From assembly GCF_003726035.1 (NCBI RefSeq), contig NZ_QICD01000005.1, positions 62,001-126,000 on the forward strand: a stretch of DNA of 64,000 bases. The letters are read 5' to 3'. Both the position numbers and the translations under genes were made by a program. Below the pieces are notes generated by a model that worked only from the letters and a program-made list of their open reading frames with translations, was not told where the DNA came from and did no database searches. Of this stretch, positions 9,043-17,428 are shown piece after piece; the stretch's first letter is position 1, and each line of letters opens with the position of its first letter. Source of the DNA: Paraeggerthella hongkongensis. Lineage in GTDB: Bacteria > Actinomycetota > Coriobacteriia > Coriobacteriales > Eggerthellaceae.

Positions 9043-10105
9043 CGTGCGCGGCTCCGCGCCTCAGCTGGCGAACCTGGTGCCGTACGACCCCAAGTACCTG
9101 CCGGCCGAGGCGTTTCTTTCGGCGAACGAAAACCCCCACGATGTGGACCAGGACATACGGCACGAGATCATGCGCGAGGTGAAGCGCCTGCCGCTCAATC
9201 GCTATCCGGATCCTTTGGCCAACGATCTGCGCGACATGATAGCCGAGGCGAACGGGCTCGACCGCGACCAGGTGCTCGTGGGCAACGGGGGCGACGAGCT
9301 TCTGTTCGACATGGCGCTGGCGTGGGGCGGCCCCGGTCGCACGTTCTTGAACCTGCCGCCCACCTTTTCGGTCTACGACAACAACGCGCGCCTGACGGGC
9401 ACGACGGTGGTGGACGTGCCGCGCTGCGCCGATTATTCCATCGACGAGGATGCGGTCCTGGCGCGCGTGGCGCAAGGCGATATCGACTACCTGGTGGTGA
9501 CCAGCCCGAACAATCCCACGGGGCAGCTGGCGAGCGAAGCTTTCATATTGAAGCTGCTGGATTGCACCGACGCGCTCGTGATGGTGGACGAGGCGTACTT
9601 CGAGTTCTCGCGGCAAACCATGCGCCCGTATCTCGACCGCCACAAGAACCTGGTGATCCTGCGCACGTTCTCGAAGGCGTTTTCCCTGGCGGGCGTGCGC
9701 ATGGGCTATCTTCTGGGCGACGCGGACGTGGTGCGCGAGTTCGCCAAAGTGCGCCAGCCGTATTCGGTCGACGCGGTGTCCCAGGCGGTGGCCCGGGTGG
9801 TGTACCGCAATCGTGCGAAGTTCGAGCCCGGCATTCGGCGCATCATCGAGGAGCGCGCCCGCGTGATCGAGGGGCTGCGGAAGATCCCCGGCGTGAAGCC
9901 GTTCCCGTCGGATGCGAACTACGTGCTGTTTTGCATGGAGGACGCGGCTCGGGCATGGGAGGCGCTGTATGCGCGCGGCATCTTGGTGCGCGACCTTTCG
10001 CGCGCGCCGCATCTGGAGGGTTGCCTGCGCGTGAGCATCGGCGCGCCGCAGGAGAACGATCGGTTTTTGAGCGCGTTGCGCGACATCGTCATGGAGAAGA
10101 GGTAG
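9035..10105 (+). CDS. hisC: Histidinol-phosphate aminotransferase
   Basis: 356 residues, from ATG 9035 inside the end of hisD. A PLP-dependent fold-type I aminotransferase, it converts imidazole acetol-phosphate plus glutamate to histidinol-phosphate. Visible features are SANENPHDV near the N-terminus, VTSPNNPTG, VDEAYFEF and the PLP-lysine context RTFSKAFSLAGVRMGY. The length matches HisC. The open frame extends further upstream, but those residues would lie within hisD and have no ribosome site. hisB follows after two bases. Confidence 0.95.
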   Translation: MRSVRGSAPQLANLVPYDPKYLPAEAFLSANENPHDVDQDIRHEIMREVKRLPLNRYPDPLANDLRDMIAEANGLDRDQVLVGNGGDELLFDMALAWGGPGRTFLNLPPTFSVYDNNARLTGTTVVDVPRCADYSIDEDAVLARVAQGDIDYLVVTSPNNPTGQLASEAFILKLLDCTDALVMVDEAYFEFSRQTMRPYLDRHKNLVILRTFSKAFSLAGVRMGYLLGDADVVREFAKVRQPYSVDAVSQAVARVVYRNRAKFEPGIRRIIEERARVIEGLRKIPGVKPFPSDANYVLFCMEDAARAWEALYARGILVRDLSRAPHLEGCLRVSIGAPQENDRFLSALRDIVMEKR

Positions 10106-10107
10106 CA

Positions 10108-10710
10108 ATGGCCGAGCAGGGATCGCGCGTTGCGCGGATCGAGCGCGTCACGAACGAAACGCAGATCAGGCTGTCCGTCGATCTGGACGGAACGGGGCGG
10201 GCCGACGTGGAGACGGGCATCGGGTTCTTCGACCACATGCTGTGCGCGTTCGGCCGGCATGGGCTCTTCGATTTGGAGGTGCGCGTCAAAGGCGACTTGG
10301 AGGTTGACGGGCATCACAGCGTGGAGGACGCCGGCATCGTGCTGGGACAGGCTTTCGCCCGCGCGCTCGAAGACAAGCGAGGCGTCCGCCGCTTCGGATC
10401 CATCATGCTTCCCATGGACGAGGCGCTGGTGCTTGCGGCGTGCGATCTTTCGGGGCGCGGGCAGCTGCACTGGGACGTGGACGTGCCGCCCGTCATGCTG
10501 GGAGGGTTCGACGCAACGCTGGCCAAGGAGTTCTTCATCGCGTTCGCCGCGAATGCGGGCGTGACCCTGCACGTGCGGAAGTTGGCGGGCGAGAACGTTC
10601 ACCATGTTCTGGAGGCGGCGTTCAAGGCTGCGGCCCGCGCGCTGCGCGAAGCGGTGGAAGCCGACGAGCGCGCGGCGGACGATCTGCCCACGACGAAGGG
10701 CGCTCTGTAG
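10108..10710 (+). CDS. hisB: Imidazoleglycerol-phosphate dehydratase
   Basis: 200 residues, starting at ATG 10108, two bases after hisC, with GAAGAGG as ribosome site. It dehydrates imidazole glycerol phosphate to imidazole acetol-phosphate at a di-Mn centre. The metal-binding signatures are present: GIGFFDHML, DGHHSVEDAGI and, towards the C-terminus, GENVHHVLEAAFKA. Only the dehydratase domain is encoded. There is no fused histidinol-phosphatase domain, and no separate phosphatase gene in this operon, so that step must be supplied elsewhere. Confidence 0.95.
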   Translation: MAEQGSRVARIERVTNETQIRLSVDLDGTGRADVETGIGFFDHMLCAFGRHGLFDLEVRVKGDLEVDGHHSVEDAGIVLGQAFARALEDKRGVRRFGSIMLPMDEALVLAACDLSGRGQLHWDVDVPPVMLGGFDATLAKEFFIAFAANAGVTLHVRKLAGENVHHVLEAAFKAAARALREAVEADERAADDLPTTKGAL

Positions 10711-10792
10711 GCAGCGAGAACTTGCGGAAGGGGCGGGGCTCGGGAGGCTGCCGCCGACGGCATCGGCAAGGCGAGACGGGAATGCGCAAACG

Positions 10793-11452
10793 ATGATAGC
10801 AGTTGTTGATTACCATAAGGGGAACCTGAAAAGCGTGGCGCGCGGTTTGGCTGCGGCGGGCGGCGAGGTGCTGGTCACCGACGATGCCGCGGTCATCGCG
10901 ACGGCCGACGCCGTGGTGCTGCCGGGCGTGGGGGCGTTCGCCGACGCGTCGACCTCCATGCGGGAGCTGGGCCAGATGGACGTCGTGCGGGCCCGCATCG
11001 CCGCGGGCGCTCCCTTTCTGGGCATTTGCCTGGGCCAGCACCTCATGTTCGAAGAGGGCGTCGAAGGCGCCCCCGAGGCCGATGACGAAGCGTCGTCGCA
11101 CAATGCGCCCGGCCTCGCCGTTCTTCCCGGCGTGGTGGCCAAGATGCCCTCCGTCGATACGGCGGGTCGGCTTCACAAGGTGCCCCATGTGGGTTGGAAC
11201 ACGGTGGAGGTTGCGGATCCGTCCTGCCCTTTGCTCGAAGGCATCGTTTCGGGCACCTATTTCTACTTCACGCACAGCTACGTTGCGCCTTCCGGGCTCT
11301 TCGTTGCAGCTGAGACTACGCACAGCGCGCCGTTTCCCAGCGTGGTGCAGTACGGACAGGCGGCATTCGGCGTGCAGTTCCATCCCGAGAAAAGCTCGGA
11401 TGCGGGCGCGGCGCTGCTGCGCAATTTCGTCGACATCGTGAAAGGGGCTTAG
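10793..11452 (+). CDS. hisH: Imidazole glycerol phosphate synthase, glutamine amidotransferase subunit
   Basis: 219 residues, from ATG 10793. HisH is a class I glutaminase that passes ammonia through HisF, the partner encoded two genes on. The nucleophile cysteine is in FLGICLGQHLMFE and the His/Glu pair in GVQFHPEKSS. The PGVGAF oxyanion strand is also present. The gap after hisB is 82 bases, the largest within the operon before the hisA-hisF interval, and holds no ORF. hisA starts one base after the hisH stop. Confidence 0.95.
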   Translation: MIAVVDYHKGNLKSVARGLAAAGGEVLVTDDAAVIATADAVVLPGVGAFADASTSMRELGQMDVVRARIAAGAPFLGICLGQHLMFEEGVEGAPEADDEASSHNAPGLAVLPGVVAKMPSVDTAGRLHKVPHVGWNTVEVADPSCPLLEGIVSGTYFYFTHSYVAPSGLFVAAETTHSAPFPSVVQYGQAAFGVQFHPEKSSDAGAALLRNFVDIVKGA

Positions 11453-11453
11453 C

Positions 11454-12290
11454 ATGCATTTGCTTCCCGCTATCGACATCCTGGGCGGCAAGGCCGTCCG
11501 CCTGGCCAAAGGGGATTACCGCCAGGTGACCGTGTACCACGACGATCCCGCTGCGCAGGCGCAGCTGTTCGAGGAGGAGGGCGCGTCCTGGCTGCACGTG
11601 GTGGATCTGGACGGCGCGAAGTCGGGCGTTCCCGAGAACATCGCCATCATCGAGAGGATCCTCAAAAAGACCCTGCTCAAGGTTGAGGTGGGCGGGGGAA
11701 TCCGCTCGCTCGACACCATTGCTCGCCTGGCGGACGCGGGCGTGTCGCGCATCGTGCTGGGAACGTCGCTCGTGGCCGATCCGTCGTTCGCGGAGGCTGC
11801 GATCGACGCGTACGGCAAGCTTTTGGCTGCGGGCATCGACGCGAAGGGCGGGGAAGTGGCCGTTTCCGGCTGGCGCGAAGGATCGGGCGTGGCTGCCGAG
11901 GAACTGGCCCGTCACGTTTCCCAGATGGGATTTCGCCATCTCATCTACACCGACATTTCGCGCGACGGCATGCAGACCGGCATCGAGGCACAGGCGTACG
12001 TGCGCATGGCGCAGGCATTCGGACATCCCGTGGTCGCGTCGGGCGGCGTTGCGGGCGTAGCCGACATCGAGCGCTTGGCTCCCGTTGCCGCGAGCATCGA
12101 GGGCGTCATCGCGGGCCGCGCCATCTACGAAGGCGCGCTTTCGGTTGCCGAAGGCGTGCGCGCCTGCGAGGCGGCCACGCGCGCCGCCGAGGCCGCGGCC
12201 GTGCAGGCGAACCCGTGCGGCGCGGCTCCGCGGACGAAGCCGGCCATCGGCCCGGACGACCCTCATCCGGCGCCCGTCATGCCCTGTTGA
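11454..12290 (+). CDS. hisA: ProFAR isomerase (HisA) with C-terminal extension
   Basis: A (beta/alpha)8 isomerase converting ProFAR to PRFAR, the substrate of HisF/HisH. It has the usual start LLPAIDILGGKAVRL with catalytic Asp, and phosphate-binding VEVGGGIR and IAGRAIYEGAL. The protein has 278 residues, whereas HisA normally has about 240-245. The last ~35 are an Ala/Pro-rich tail with two Cys and the ending HPAPVMPC. The tail does not look like part of the barrel and is probably disordered. It starts 1 base after hisH. The stop is followed three bases later by the ATG of a 23-codon ORF. Confidence 0.93.
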   Translation: MHLLPAIDILGGKAVRLAKGDYRQVTVYHDDPAAQAQLFEEEGASWLHVVDLDGAKSGVPENIAIIERILKKTLLKVEVGGGIRSLDTIARLADAGVSRIVLGTSLVADPSFAEAAIDAYGKLLAAGIDAKGGEVAVSGWREGSGVAAEELARHVSQMGFRHLIYTDISRDGMQTGIEAQAYVRMAQAFGHPVVASGGVAGVADIERLAPVAASIEGVIAGRAIYEGALSVAEGVRACEAATRAAEAAAVQANPCGAAPRTKPAIGPDDPHPAPVMPC

Positions 12291-12293
12291 TCC

Positions 12294-12365
12294 ATGGCCA
12301 CCGCCGCAGGTGCGGCGTACGATGCAGTCAAAAAAGGGATCGACAAACTGTTCAAGGGCAAGTAA
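12294..12365 (+). CDS. Possible 23-residue amphipathic peptide between hisA and hisF
   Basis: ATG 12294 lies three bases after the hisA stop (TGA TCC ATG), a spacing that would allow reinitiation. The ORF ends at TAA 12363-12365. The peptide starts MATAAGAAYDAVKK and ends DKLFKGK. It would form a cationic amphipathic helix and uses several AAA lysine codons, uncommon in this GC-rich DNA. It has no Shine-Dalgarno sequence of its own. It could be an expressed microprotein or a relic of the hisA tail. Only conservation would decide. Confidence 0.3.
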   Translation: MATAAGAAYDAVKKGIDKLFKGK

Positions 12366-12439
12366 AGGTAGAACGGACGAAAAAGGATCGCCGAGCGCTT
12401 CTTGTTGACGGCGCGAACGACGGGTAGGAAAGGACAGGC

Positions 12440-13204
12440 ATGCTGGCAAAACGGGTCATTCCCTGCATGGACGTCAAGAACGGGCGCGTGGTCAAAGGCG
12501 TCAACTTCGTGAACCTGCGCGATGCGGGCGATCCCATCGAGCTCGCCCAGCGCTACGATCAGCAGAAGGCCGACGAAGTCATCTTCTTGGACATCACCGC
12601 CACGAGCGACGACCGGGCCACTACGGTGGAGCTGGCCAGCCGCGCGAGCGAGGAGCTGCACCTGCCGTACTGCGTGGGGGGCGGGTTTCGCAGCGTGGCC
12701 GACATGCGCACCATGATAGCGGCCGGAGCCGACAAGGTGTCGGTGAACTCGGCTGCCGTGGCTCATCCCGACCTGATATCCCAGGCCGCGGCGGCGTTCG
12801 GATCGCAGGCTATCTTATGCGCTATCGACGCGAAGAGCGTGCCGGGCAATCCGAACAAGTGGGAGGTGTACGTGGCTGGCGGCCGCAAGGCAACCGGCAT
12901 CGATGCGGTGGAGTGGGCGCAGGAAGCGGTTCGGCGCGGAGCGGGGGAGATACTGCTCACCAGCATGGACCGCGACGGCAGCCGCGACGGGTTCGACTGC
13001 GCCCTCACGCGCGCCGTGGCGCGGGCGGTGAACGTGCCCGTCATCGCAAGCGGCGGCGTGGGCAAGCTGGAGCATTTCGCCCAGGGGATCATCGAGGGAG
13101 AGGCCGACGCCGTGCTGGCCGCGAGCGTGTTCCATTTCGGCGAGCTGACGGTGCGCCAGGTGAAGGAGCACATGCGCGCGCAGGGAATCCCGGTAAGGTT
13201 GTGA
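12440..13204 (+). CDS. hisF: Imidazole glycerol phosphate synthase, cyclase subunit
   Basis: 254 residues, from ATG 12440 with a GGAAAGGA ribosome site. HisF is a (beta/alpha)8 barrel that uses ammonia from HisH to form imidazole glycerol phosphate and AICAR from PRFAR. It starts [20 protein letters not shown], with the catalytic Asp in CMDV and the second in LTSMDRDG. Phosphate-loop motifs VGGGFRS and ASGGVGK are intact. It has normal length, and hisI follows two bases after the stop. Confidence 0.96.
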   Translation: MLAKRVIPCMDVKNGRVVKGVNFVNLRDAGDPIELAQRYDQQKADEVIFLDITATSDDRATTVELASRASEELHLPYCVGGGFRSVADMRTMIAAGADKVSVNSAAVAHPDLISQAAAAFGSQAILCAIDAKSVPGNPNKWEVYVAGGRKATGIDAVEWAQEAVRRGAGEILLTSMDRDGSRDGFDCALTRAVARAVNVPVIASGGVGKLEHFAQGIIEGEADAVLAASVFHFGELTVRQVKEHMRAQGIPVRL

Positions 13205-13206
13205 TC

Positions 13207-13524
13207 ATGGACGTTTCCGCTTTTTCGTACGACGAGGCCGGCCTTGTGCCGTGCATCGTGCAGGACGCCGACACGCTCGAGGTGCTCATGATGGCGTGGA
13301 TGAGCGAAGAATCCCTGCGTTTGACGCTCGAGCGCGGCGAAACCGTGTTCTGGAGCCGCAGTCGCCAAGAGCTGTGGCACAAAGGCGCCACGTCGGGCAA
13401 CGTGCAAAAGCTGGTCGAGCTGCGCTACGATTGCGACGCCGACACGCTGCTCGCTCTGGTGAATCCGGCCGGCCCCGCTTGCCACACCGGCGCGCGGAGC
13501 TGCTTTTACCGGGTCGTGGAATAG
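13207..13524 (+). CDS. hisI: Phosphoribosyl-AMP cyclohydrolase
   Basis: 105 residues from ATG 13207. An overlapping GTG at 13201 is possible, but its start would sit on the hisF stop. HisI opens the adenine ring of PR-AMP, the third step of the pathway. The Zn/Mg-binding signatures are visible: [30 protein letters not shown] and [11 protein letters not shown]. There is no fused HisE (PR-ATP pyrophosphohydrolase) domain and no hisE gene next to it. It is the last gene of the operon. Confidence 0.95.
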   Translation: MDVSAFSYDEAGLVPCIVQDADTLEVLMMAWMSEESLRLTLERGETVFWSRSRQELWHKGATSGNVQKLVELRYDCDADTLLALVNPAGPACHTGARSCFYRVVE

Positions 13525-13622
13525 GGTTGCGGAGACGGCCCCGCATCTGCGTCCTTCGTCTGGTTCGCGCTGATCCGTAGCCGTACCTCCATCGCAAATA
13601 CATGCATCGACCTCGTTTTTGC

Positions 13623-13651
13623 TTGAACGATATGGTGACATGCGCTACCAT
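13623..13651 (+). promoter_or_regulatory. Promoter for the fsa-rho pair
   Basis: TTGAAC (13623-13628), a 17-base spacer, then TACCAT (13646-13651). This gives a 5' leader of roughly 110 bases before the GTG at 13771. The region 13525-13622 has no clear terminator for the his operon. Confidence 0.55.
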
Positions 13652-13770
13652 AAAGCCAGTTCTTTTGCCTTTCAAGGAAGAAAACCCATCACATTGCATC
13701 TCATTCACGGGACTCATGCGCGCCTTCGCGCGCGTTTCACACTGATACGTCACAACATAAGGAGGACTGG

Positions 13771-14451
13771 GTGAAGTTTTTTCTGGACACCGCTGACCTG
13801 ACCGAAATCGAGGAAGCGGCTAGTTGGGGAGCGCTCGCAGGCGTAACCACGAACCCCACGCTGTACGCGCGCACGGGCGGCAAGCTGTCCGATTTCCACA
13901 ACCACATCAAGCGCATTTGCGACATCGTGGACGGACCGGTTTCCGCCGAGAGCGTAGCCATGACGCGCGACGAGATCGTGCGCGACGGCCGCGAGCTGGC
14001 CGCCATCGCCCCGAACGTGGTCGTGAAGGTTCCCACCATGGTCGAGGGCCTGGCCGCCACGCGCACGTTGGCCGACGAGGGCATTCCCGTCAACATGACG
14101 CTGTGCTTCAGCGTGCCGCAGGCCATCCTGGCCGCGCGCGCCGGCGCTCGTTACATCAGCCCGTTCGTGGGTCGCTTCGACGACATTTCCGACGACGGCT
14201 TGGACCAGCTGAGCAAGGTTGTTGCGGCTATCGGCAACTACGATTACTCCGACAACACGGTCAATCACGAGCAGGTGGAGATCATCGCCGCTTCCATCCG
14301 CAGCGCGAACCACGTGACGCAGGCGGCCCTCATGGGCGCCGACATCGCCACCGTTCCGTTCGGCGTGCTCAAGAAAATGGTTCAGCACCCGCTGACTGAC
14401 CGCGGCCTGGATTCCTTCATGAAGGACTGGGAGAAAGTGCAGAACGCATGA
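13771..14451 (+). CDS. Transaldolase / fructose-6-phosphate aldolase (TalC/FSA family)
   Basis: 226 residues, starting at GTG 13771 behind AAGGAGG. The short transaldolase family is a single (beta/alpha)8 barrel. The Schiff-base lysine is K86 in NVVVKVPTM. The start MKFFLDTADLTEIEEA and GVTTNPTLY are diagnostic. Members act either as transaldolase in the pentose-phosphate cycle or as fructose-6-phosphate aldolase. The sequence alone does not settle which. The stop overlaps the start of rho (ATGA), so the two are cotranscribed. Confidence 0.9.
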   Translation: MKFFLDTADLTEIEEAASWGALAGVTTNPTLYARTGGKLSDFHNHIKRICDIVDGPVSAESVAMTRDEIVRDGRELAAIAPNVVVKVPTMVEGLAATRTLADEGIPVNMTLCFSVPQAILAARAGARYISPFVGRFDDISDDGLDQLSKVVAAIGNYDYSDNTVNHEQVEIIAASIRSANHVTQAALMGADIATVPFGVLKKMVQHPLTDRGLDSFMKDWEKVQNA

Positions 14452-16208
14452 GCGAAAACGAAGCATCGACTGCGGAGGGCGCACCCGAGGCTCCTTCCGC
14501 TCCCACTCCGCGTCGCCGCCGTTCCACAAGCGTGAGGACGAAGTCCGCGGCCAGCAAGGCGGAGAAGTCGGCGGAACCTGCGAAGGCGGATGCGGTCGAA
14601 AAGCCCGGCAAGGAAGCTCCGGCGGCCCAAAGCGACAAGGCCGATCCGTCTGCGTCCGAGCGCCCTGCTCAGGCAAGCAAGACGCCTCGCAAGTCGACCA
14701 GGGCGAACGGCAAGGACGCGGCTTCGCAGTCTTCCGGCTCGACGAACAGGCGCCCGAACCAAGGGCAAGGCCAGAGCAACAAGGGCGGTTCCAATCAGAG
14801 CAACCGTCAAAGGCAGAACAACAACAACCGCCAGAAGCAAGGCGGGCAGCAGAACGGCGGCAACCAGAACTTCCGCCGCCAGCGCCGTCCTCACAGCAAT
14901 CAGGGCGGTCGCGAAATGCAGCCCAGCGTGTCGCGCGACGATCTGAACAAGCTCAAGGTTGCCGAGCTGCGCGAAAAGGCTGCGGAGCTGCAGATCGACG
15001 TGACGGGCCTCAAGAAGGCCGAGTTGGTCGAAGCCGTGTTCGAGGCAAGCGTCAAGGCCGAGGGATTCATCGAGGTGTCCGGCATTCTGGACATCCTGGC
15101 TGACGGCTACGGCTTCCTGCGCACCCAGGGCTACCTTCCCAGCGAGTCGGACTGCTACGTGGGCCTGTCCACCATCCGTCGCAACGGCCTGCGCAAAGGC
15201 GATCTGGTAAGCGGCCAGACGCGTCCCGCCCGCGAGAACGAAAAGTACGCGGCTATCCAGAAGGTCACGTCCGTCAACGGCACGCCCATCGAGGAGCTGG
15301 GCAACCGCGTGCGTTTCGGCGACCTCACGCCGGTCTACCCGGACGAGTGCCTGAGCATGGAGCACGGCAAGAACACCGTCACGGCGCGTGTCATCGACCT
15401 GGTCAGCCCTATCGGCAAGGGTCAGCGCGGCCTGATCGTCAGCCCTCCGAAGGCGGGCAAGACCACCATCCTCAAAGACATCGCGGCGGCTATCAGCGCA
15501 AACAACCCCGAAGTGCACCTCATGTGCCTGCTGGTTGACGAGCGCCCCGAAGAGGTTACCGACATGGAGCGCTCCATCAAGGGCGAAGTCATCTCCTCGA
15601 CCTTCGACATGCCTACCGAAAACCACATCGCCGTGTCCGAGCTGGTTATCGAGCGTGCGAAGCGCCTGGTGGAATGTGGCAAGGACGTTGTCGTGCTGCT
15701 GGACTCGCTCACGCGCCTGGCGCGCGCGTACAACCTGGCGCAGCCAGCGTCGGGCCGCATCCTGTCCGGCGGCGTGGACTCGACGGCGCTCTATCCGCCC
15801 AAGCGCTTCCTGGGAGCCGCGCGCAACATCGAGCACGGCGGAAGCCTGACCATCCTGGCGTCGGCTTTGGTGGACACGGGTTCGAAGATGGACGAAGTCA
15901 TCTTCGAGGAGTTCAAGGGCACGGGCAACATGGAGCTCAAGTTGGATCGCAACCTGGCCGACCGCCGCATCTTCCCGGCCATCGATCCGGTGGCGTCGGG
16001 CACGCGCAAGGAAGACCTGCTGCTCGATCCGCAGGAGGCGCCGCTCATCTGGGCCGTTCGCCGTATCCTGGCCAACACGAACAGCACCGAGCGCGCCATG
16101 GACATGCTCATCAAGTCGCTCAAGCAAACCGAAACCAACCAGGAGTTCTTGGTTCGCACCGCCAAGAAGGCGCAGCACACCAAGGCCGACGGCACGGTGG
16201 AGTTCTAG
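14448..16208 (+). CDS. rho: Transcription termination factor Rho with long low-complexity N-terminus
   Basis: 586 residues, with ATG overlapping the fsa stop. Rho is a hexameric RNA-dependent ATPase that ends transcription. Residues 1-165 are an added segment, first Ala/Lys/Ser-rich, then (about 95-155) rich in Asn, Gln, Gly and Arg. After it come the Rho N-terminal helical and cold-shock RNA-binding domains, then the RecA-like motor with Walker A PPKAGKTT (333-340) and Walker B VVVLLDSLTRLARAYN. Basic N-terminal insertions are known in actinobacterial Rho. The Asn/Gln-rich stretch makes this one disordered and prion-like in composition. Confidence 0.95.
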   Translation: MSENEASTAEGAPEAPSAPTPRRRRSTSVRTKSAASKAEKSAEPAKADAVEKPGKEAPAAQSDKADPSASERPAQASKTPRKSTRANGKDAASQSSGSTNRRPNQGQGQSNKGGSNQSNRQRQNNNNRQKQGGQQNGGNQNFRRQRRPHSNQGGREMQPSVSRDDLNKLKVAELREKAAELQIDVTGLKKAELVEAVFEASVKAEGFIEVSGILDILADGYGFLRTQGYLPSESDCYVGLSTIRRNGLRKGDLVSGQTRPARENEKYAAIQKVTSVNGTPIEELGNRVRFGDLTPVYPDECLSMEHGKNTVTARVIDLVSPIGKGQRGLIVSPPKAGKTTILKDIAAAISANNPEVHLMCLLVDERPEEVTDMERSIKGEVISSTFDMPTENHIAVSELVIERAKRLVECGKDVVVLLDSLTRLARAYNLAQPASGRILSGGVDSTALYPPKRFLGAARNIEHGGSLTILASALVDTGSKMDEVIFEEFKGTGNMELKLDRNLADRRIFPAIDPVASGTRKEDLLLDPQEAPLIWAVRRILANTNSTERAMDMLIKSLKQTETNQEFLVRTAKKAQHTKADGTVEF

Positions 16209-16252
16209 GCGAGTTGTCATGCGTTCGCTACCGAAGTGAAGCTTCGCCGTTC

Positions 16253-16258
16253 TATAAT
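16253..16258 (+). promoter_or_regulatory. -10 element (TATAAT) upstream of sppA
   Basis: A perfect TATAAT within TTCTATAATGAGCGCAT. No matching -35 at 16-18 bases. Nearly the same word stands before murA (27043 onward). Transcription would begin about 16265, just before the hairpin at 16270-16300. Confidence 0.5.
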
Positions 16259-16269
16259 GAGCGCATGAT

Positions 16270-16300
16270 GCGGAACCGCGTCCCTTGGGCGCGGTTCCGC
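16270..16300 (+). terminator. 11-bp perfect hairpin between rho and sppA
   Basis: GCGGAACCGCG and CGCGGTTCCGC pair around a 9-base loop. There is no T run. It can end rho transcription, or, because it lies just after a TATAAT, form the 5' end of the sppA mRNA. Confidence 0.55.
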
Positions 16301-16345
16301 AGCGCCTACGCTTGATCGACCCTGCAATTCGTACCAGGAGGGCCC

Positions 16346-17428
16346 ATGTCCCAGGATAACAACAACTGGCAGCAACAGGTGTGGCAGCAGCCTGCCGCGC
16401 CTCAGCCGTCCCAGCAGCCTGCCGGCGGCTACGCGCCGCAACCTTACGCGCCGCAGCCGCAGCCCAAGAAGCGCGGATGGATCGTGGCGCTCGTTGCCGT
16501 CGTCCTCGTCTTCGTCCTCATCGCCATGAGCATGTGGTCGTGCACGTCCATCATGTCGTCGTCCATGGGGTCCCTTGGGGCCGTCGGGTCGCTCGGCGAA
16601 AGCTCGATGTCCGAGGCGGACTTCCTGACCTCGGATGCGGTGGGGGTCATCGACATCGACGGCACTATTCAGTACGACGGCACCACGTCGTCGCCCGAGG
16701 GGTTGAAGACCCAGCTCGATCGTGCGGCGCAGAACGCCTACATCAAGGCGATCGTGCTGCGCGTGAACTCTGGCGGCGGTACGGCTACCGCTGGCGAGGA
16801 GATGGCGGCGTACGTGAAGGAGTTCTCGGAGGAGACCGGCAAGCCCGTGGTGGTGTCGAGCGCTTCCGTGAACGCGAGCGCGGCTTACGAGATTTCCAGT
16901 CAGGCCGACTACATCTTCACGGCCAAGACCACGGCCATCGGTGCCATCGGCACGGCGCTGCAGGTGACCGACCTTTCGGGGCTGCTGGAGAAGCTGGGCA
17001 TCAACGTGGACAACATCACCTCGTCTGAAAGCAAGGATTCCAGCTACGGCACGCGCCCGCTTTCGGAAGATGAGCGCGCTTACTACCAGAGCATGGTCGA
17101 GCGCATCAACGAGACGTTCGTCCAGACCGTTGCCGAGGGGCGCGGCATGAGCGAAAGCGACGTGCGCGCGCTGGCTACCGGCATGACGTTCACCGGTATG
17201 GACGCCGTGGAAAACGGGCTGGCCGACGAGATCGGCACCAAGGAGGACGCGGTGGCGAAGGCGGCCGAGCTAGCGGGCATCTCGCGTTACTCCACGGTTG
17301 ATCTGAAAACGACGAAGAGCACCCTGTCGAGCTTGCTCGACCTTATGACCGAAAGCAAGAGCCTGTCCGCCGGCGACTTTGCCGCCGCTTTGAAGGAGTT
17401 TGAGAACGATGGCAACATCGCCCAGTAA
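16346..17428 (+). CDS. sppA: Signal peptide peptidase SppA (S49 family)
   Basis: 360 residues. A 45-residue cytoplasmic N-terminus rich in Gln/Pro/Ala is followed by one transmembrane helix (about 47-67), then the S49 protease domain outside. The Ser-Lys dyad can be read as S178 in NASAAYE and K230 in SESKDSSYGTRPL. This is the short, single-domain form (as in Bacillus), which degrades signal-peptide remnants in the membrane. ATG 16346 follows an AGGAGGG site. The last 20 bases overlap metG. Confidence 0.92.
   Translation: MSQDNNNWQQQVWQQPAAPQPSQQPAGGYAPQPYAPQPQPKKRGWIVALVAVVLVFVLIAMSMWSCTSIMSSSMGSLGAVGSLGESSMSEADFLTSDAVGVIDIDGTIQYDGTTSSPEGLKTQLDRAAQNAYIKAIVLRVNSGGGTATAGEEMAAYVKEFSEETGKPVVVSSASVNASAAYEISSQADYIFTAKTTAIGAIGTALQVTDLSGLLEKLGINVDNITSSESKDSSYGTRPLSEDERAYYQSMVERINETFVQTVAEGRGMSESDVRALATGMTFTGMDAVENGLADEIGTKEDAVAKAAELAGISRYSTVDLKTTKSTLSSLLDLMTESKSLSAGDFAAALKEFENDGNIAQ

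Noticed and set aside
14382-16220. A 612-codon open frame antisense to rho
   Set aside because: Shadow of a conserved gene; no domain recognisable.
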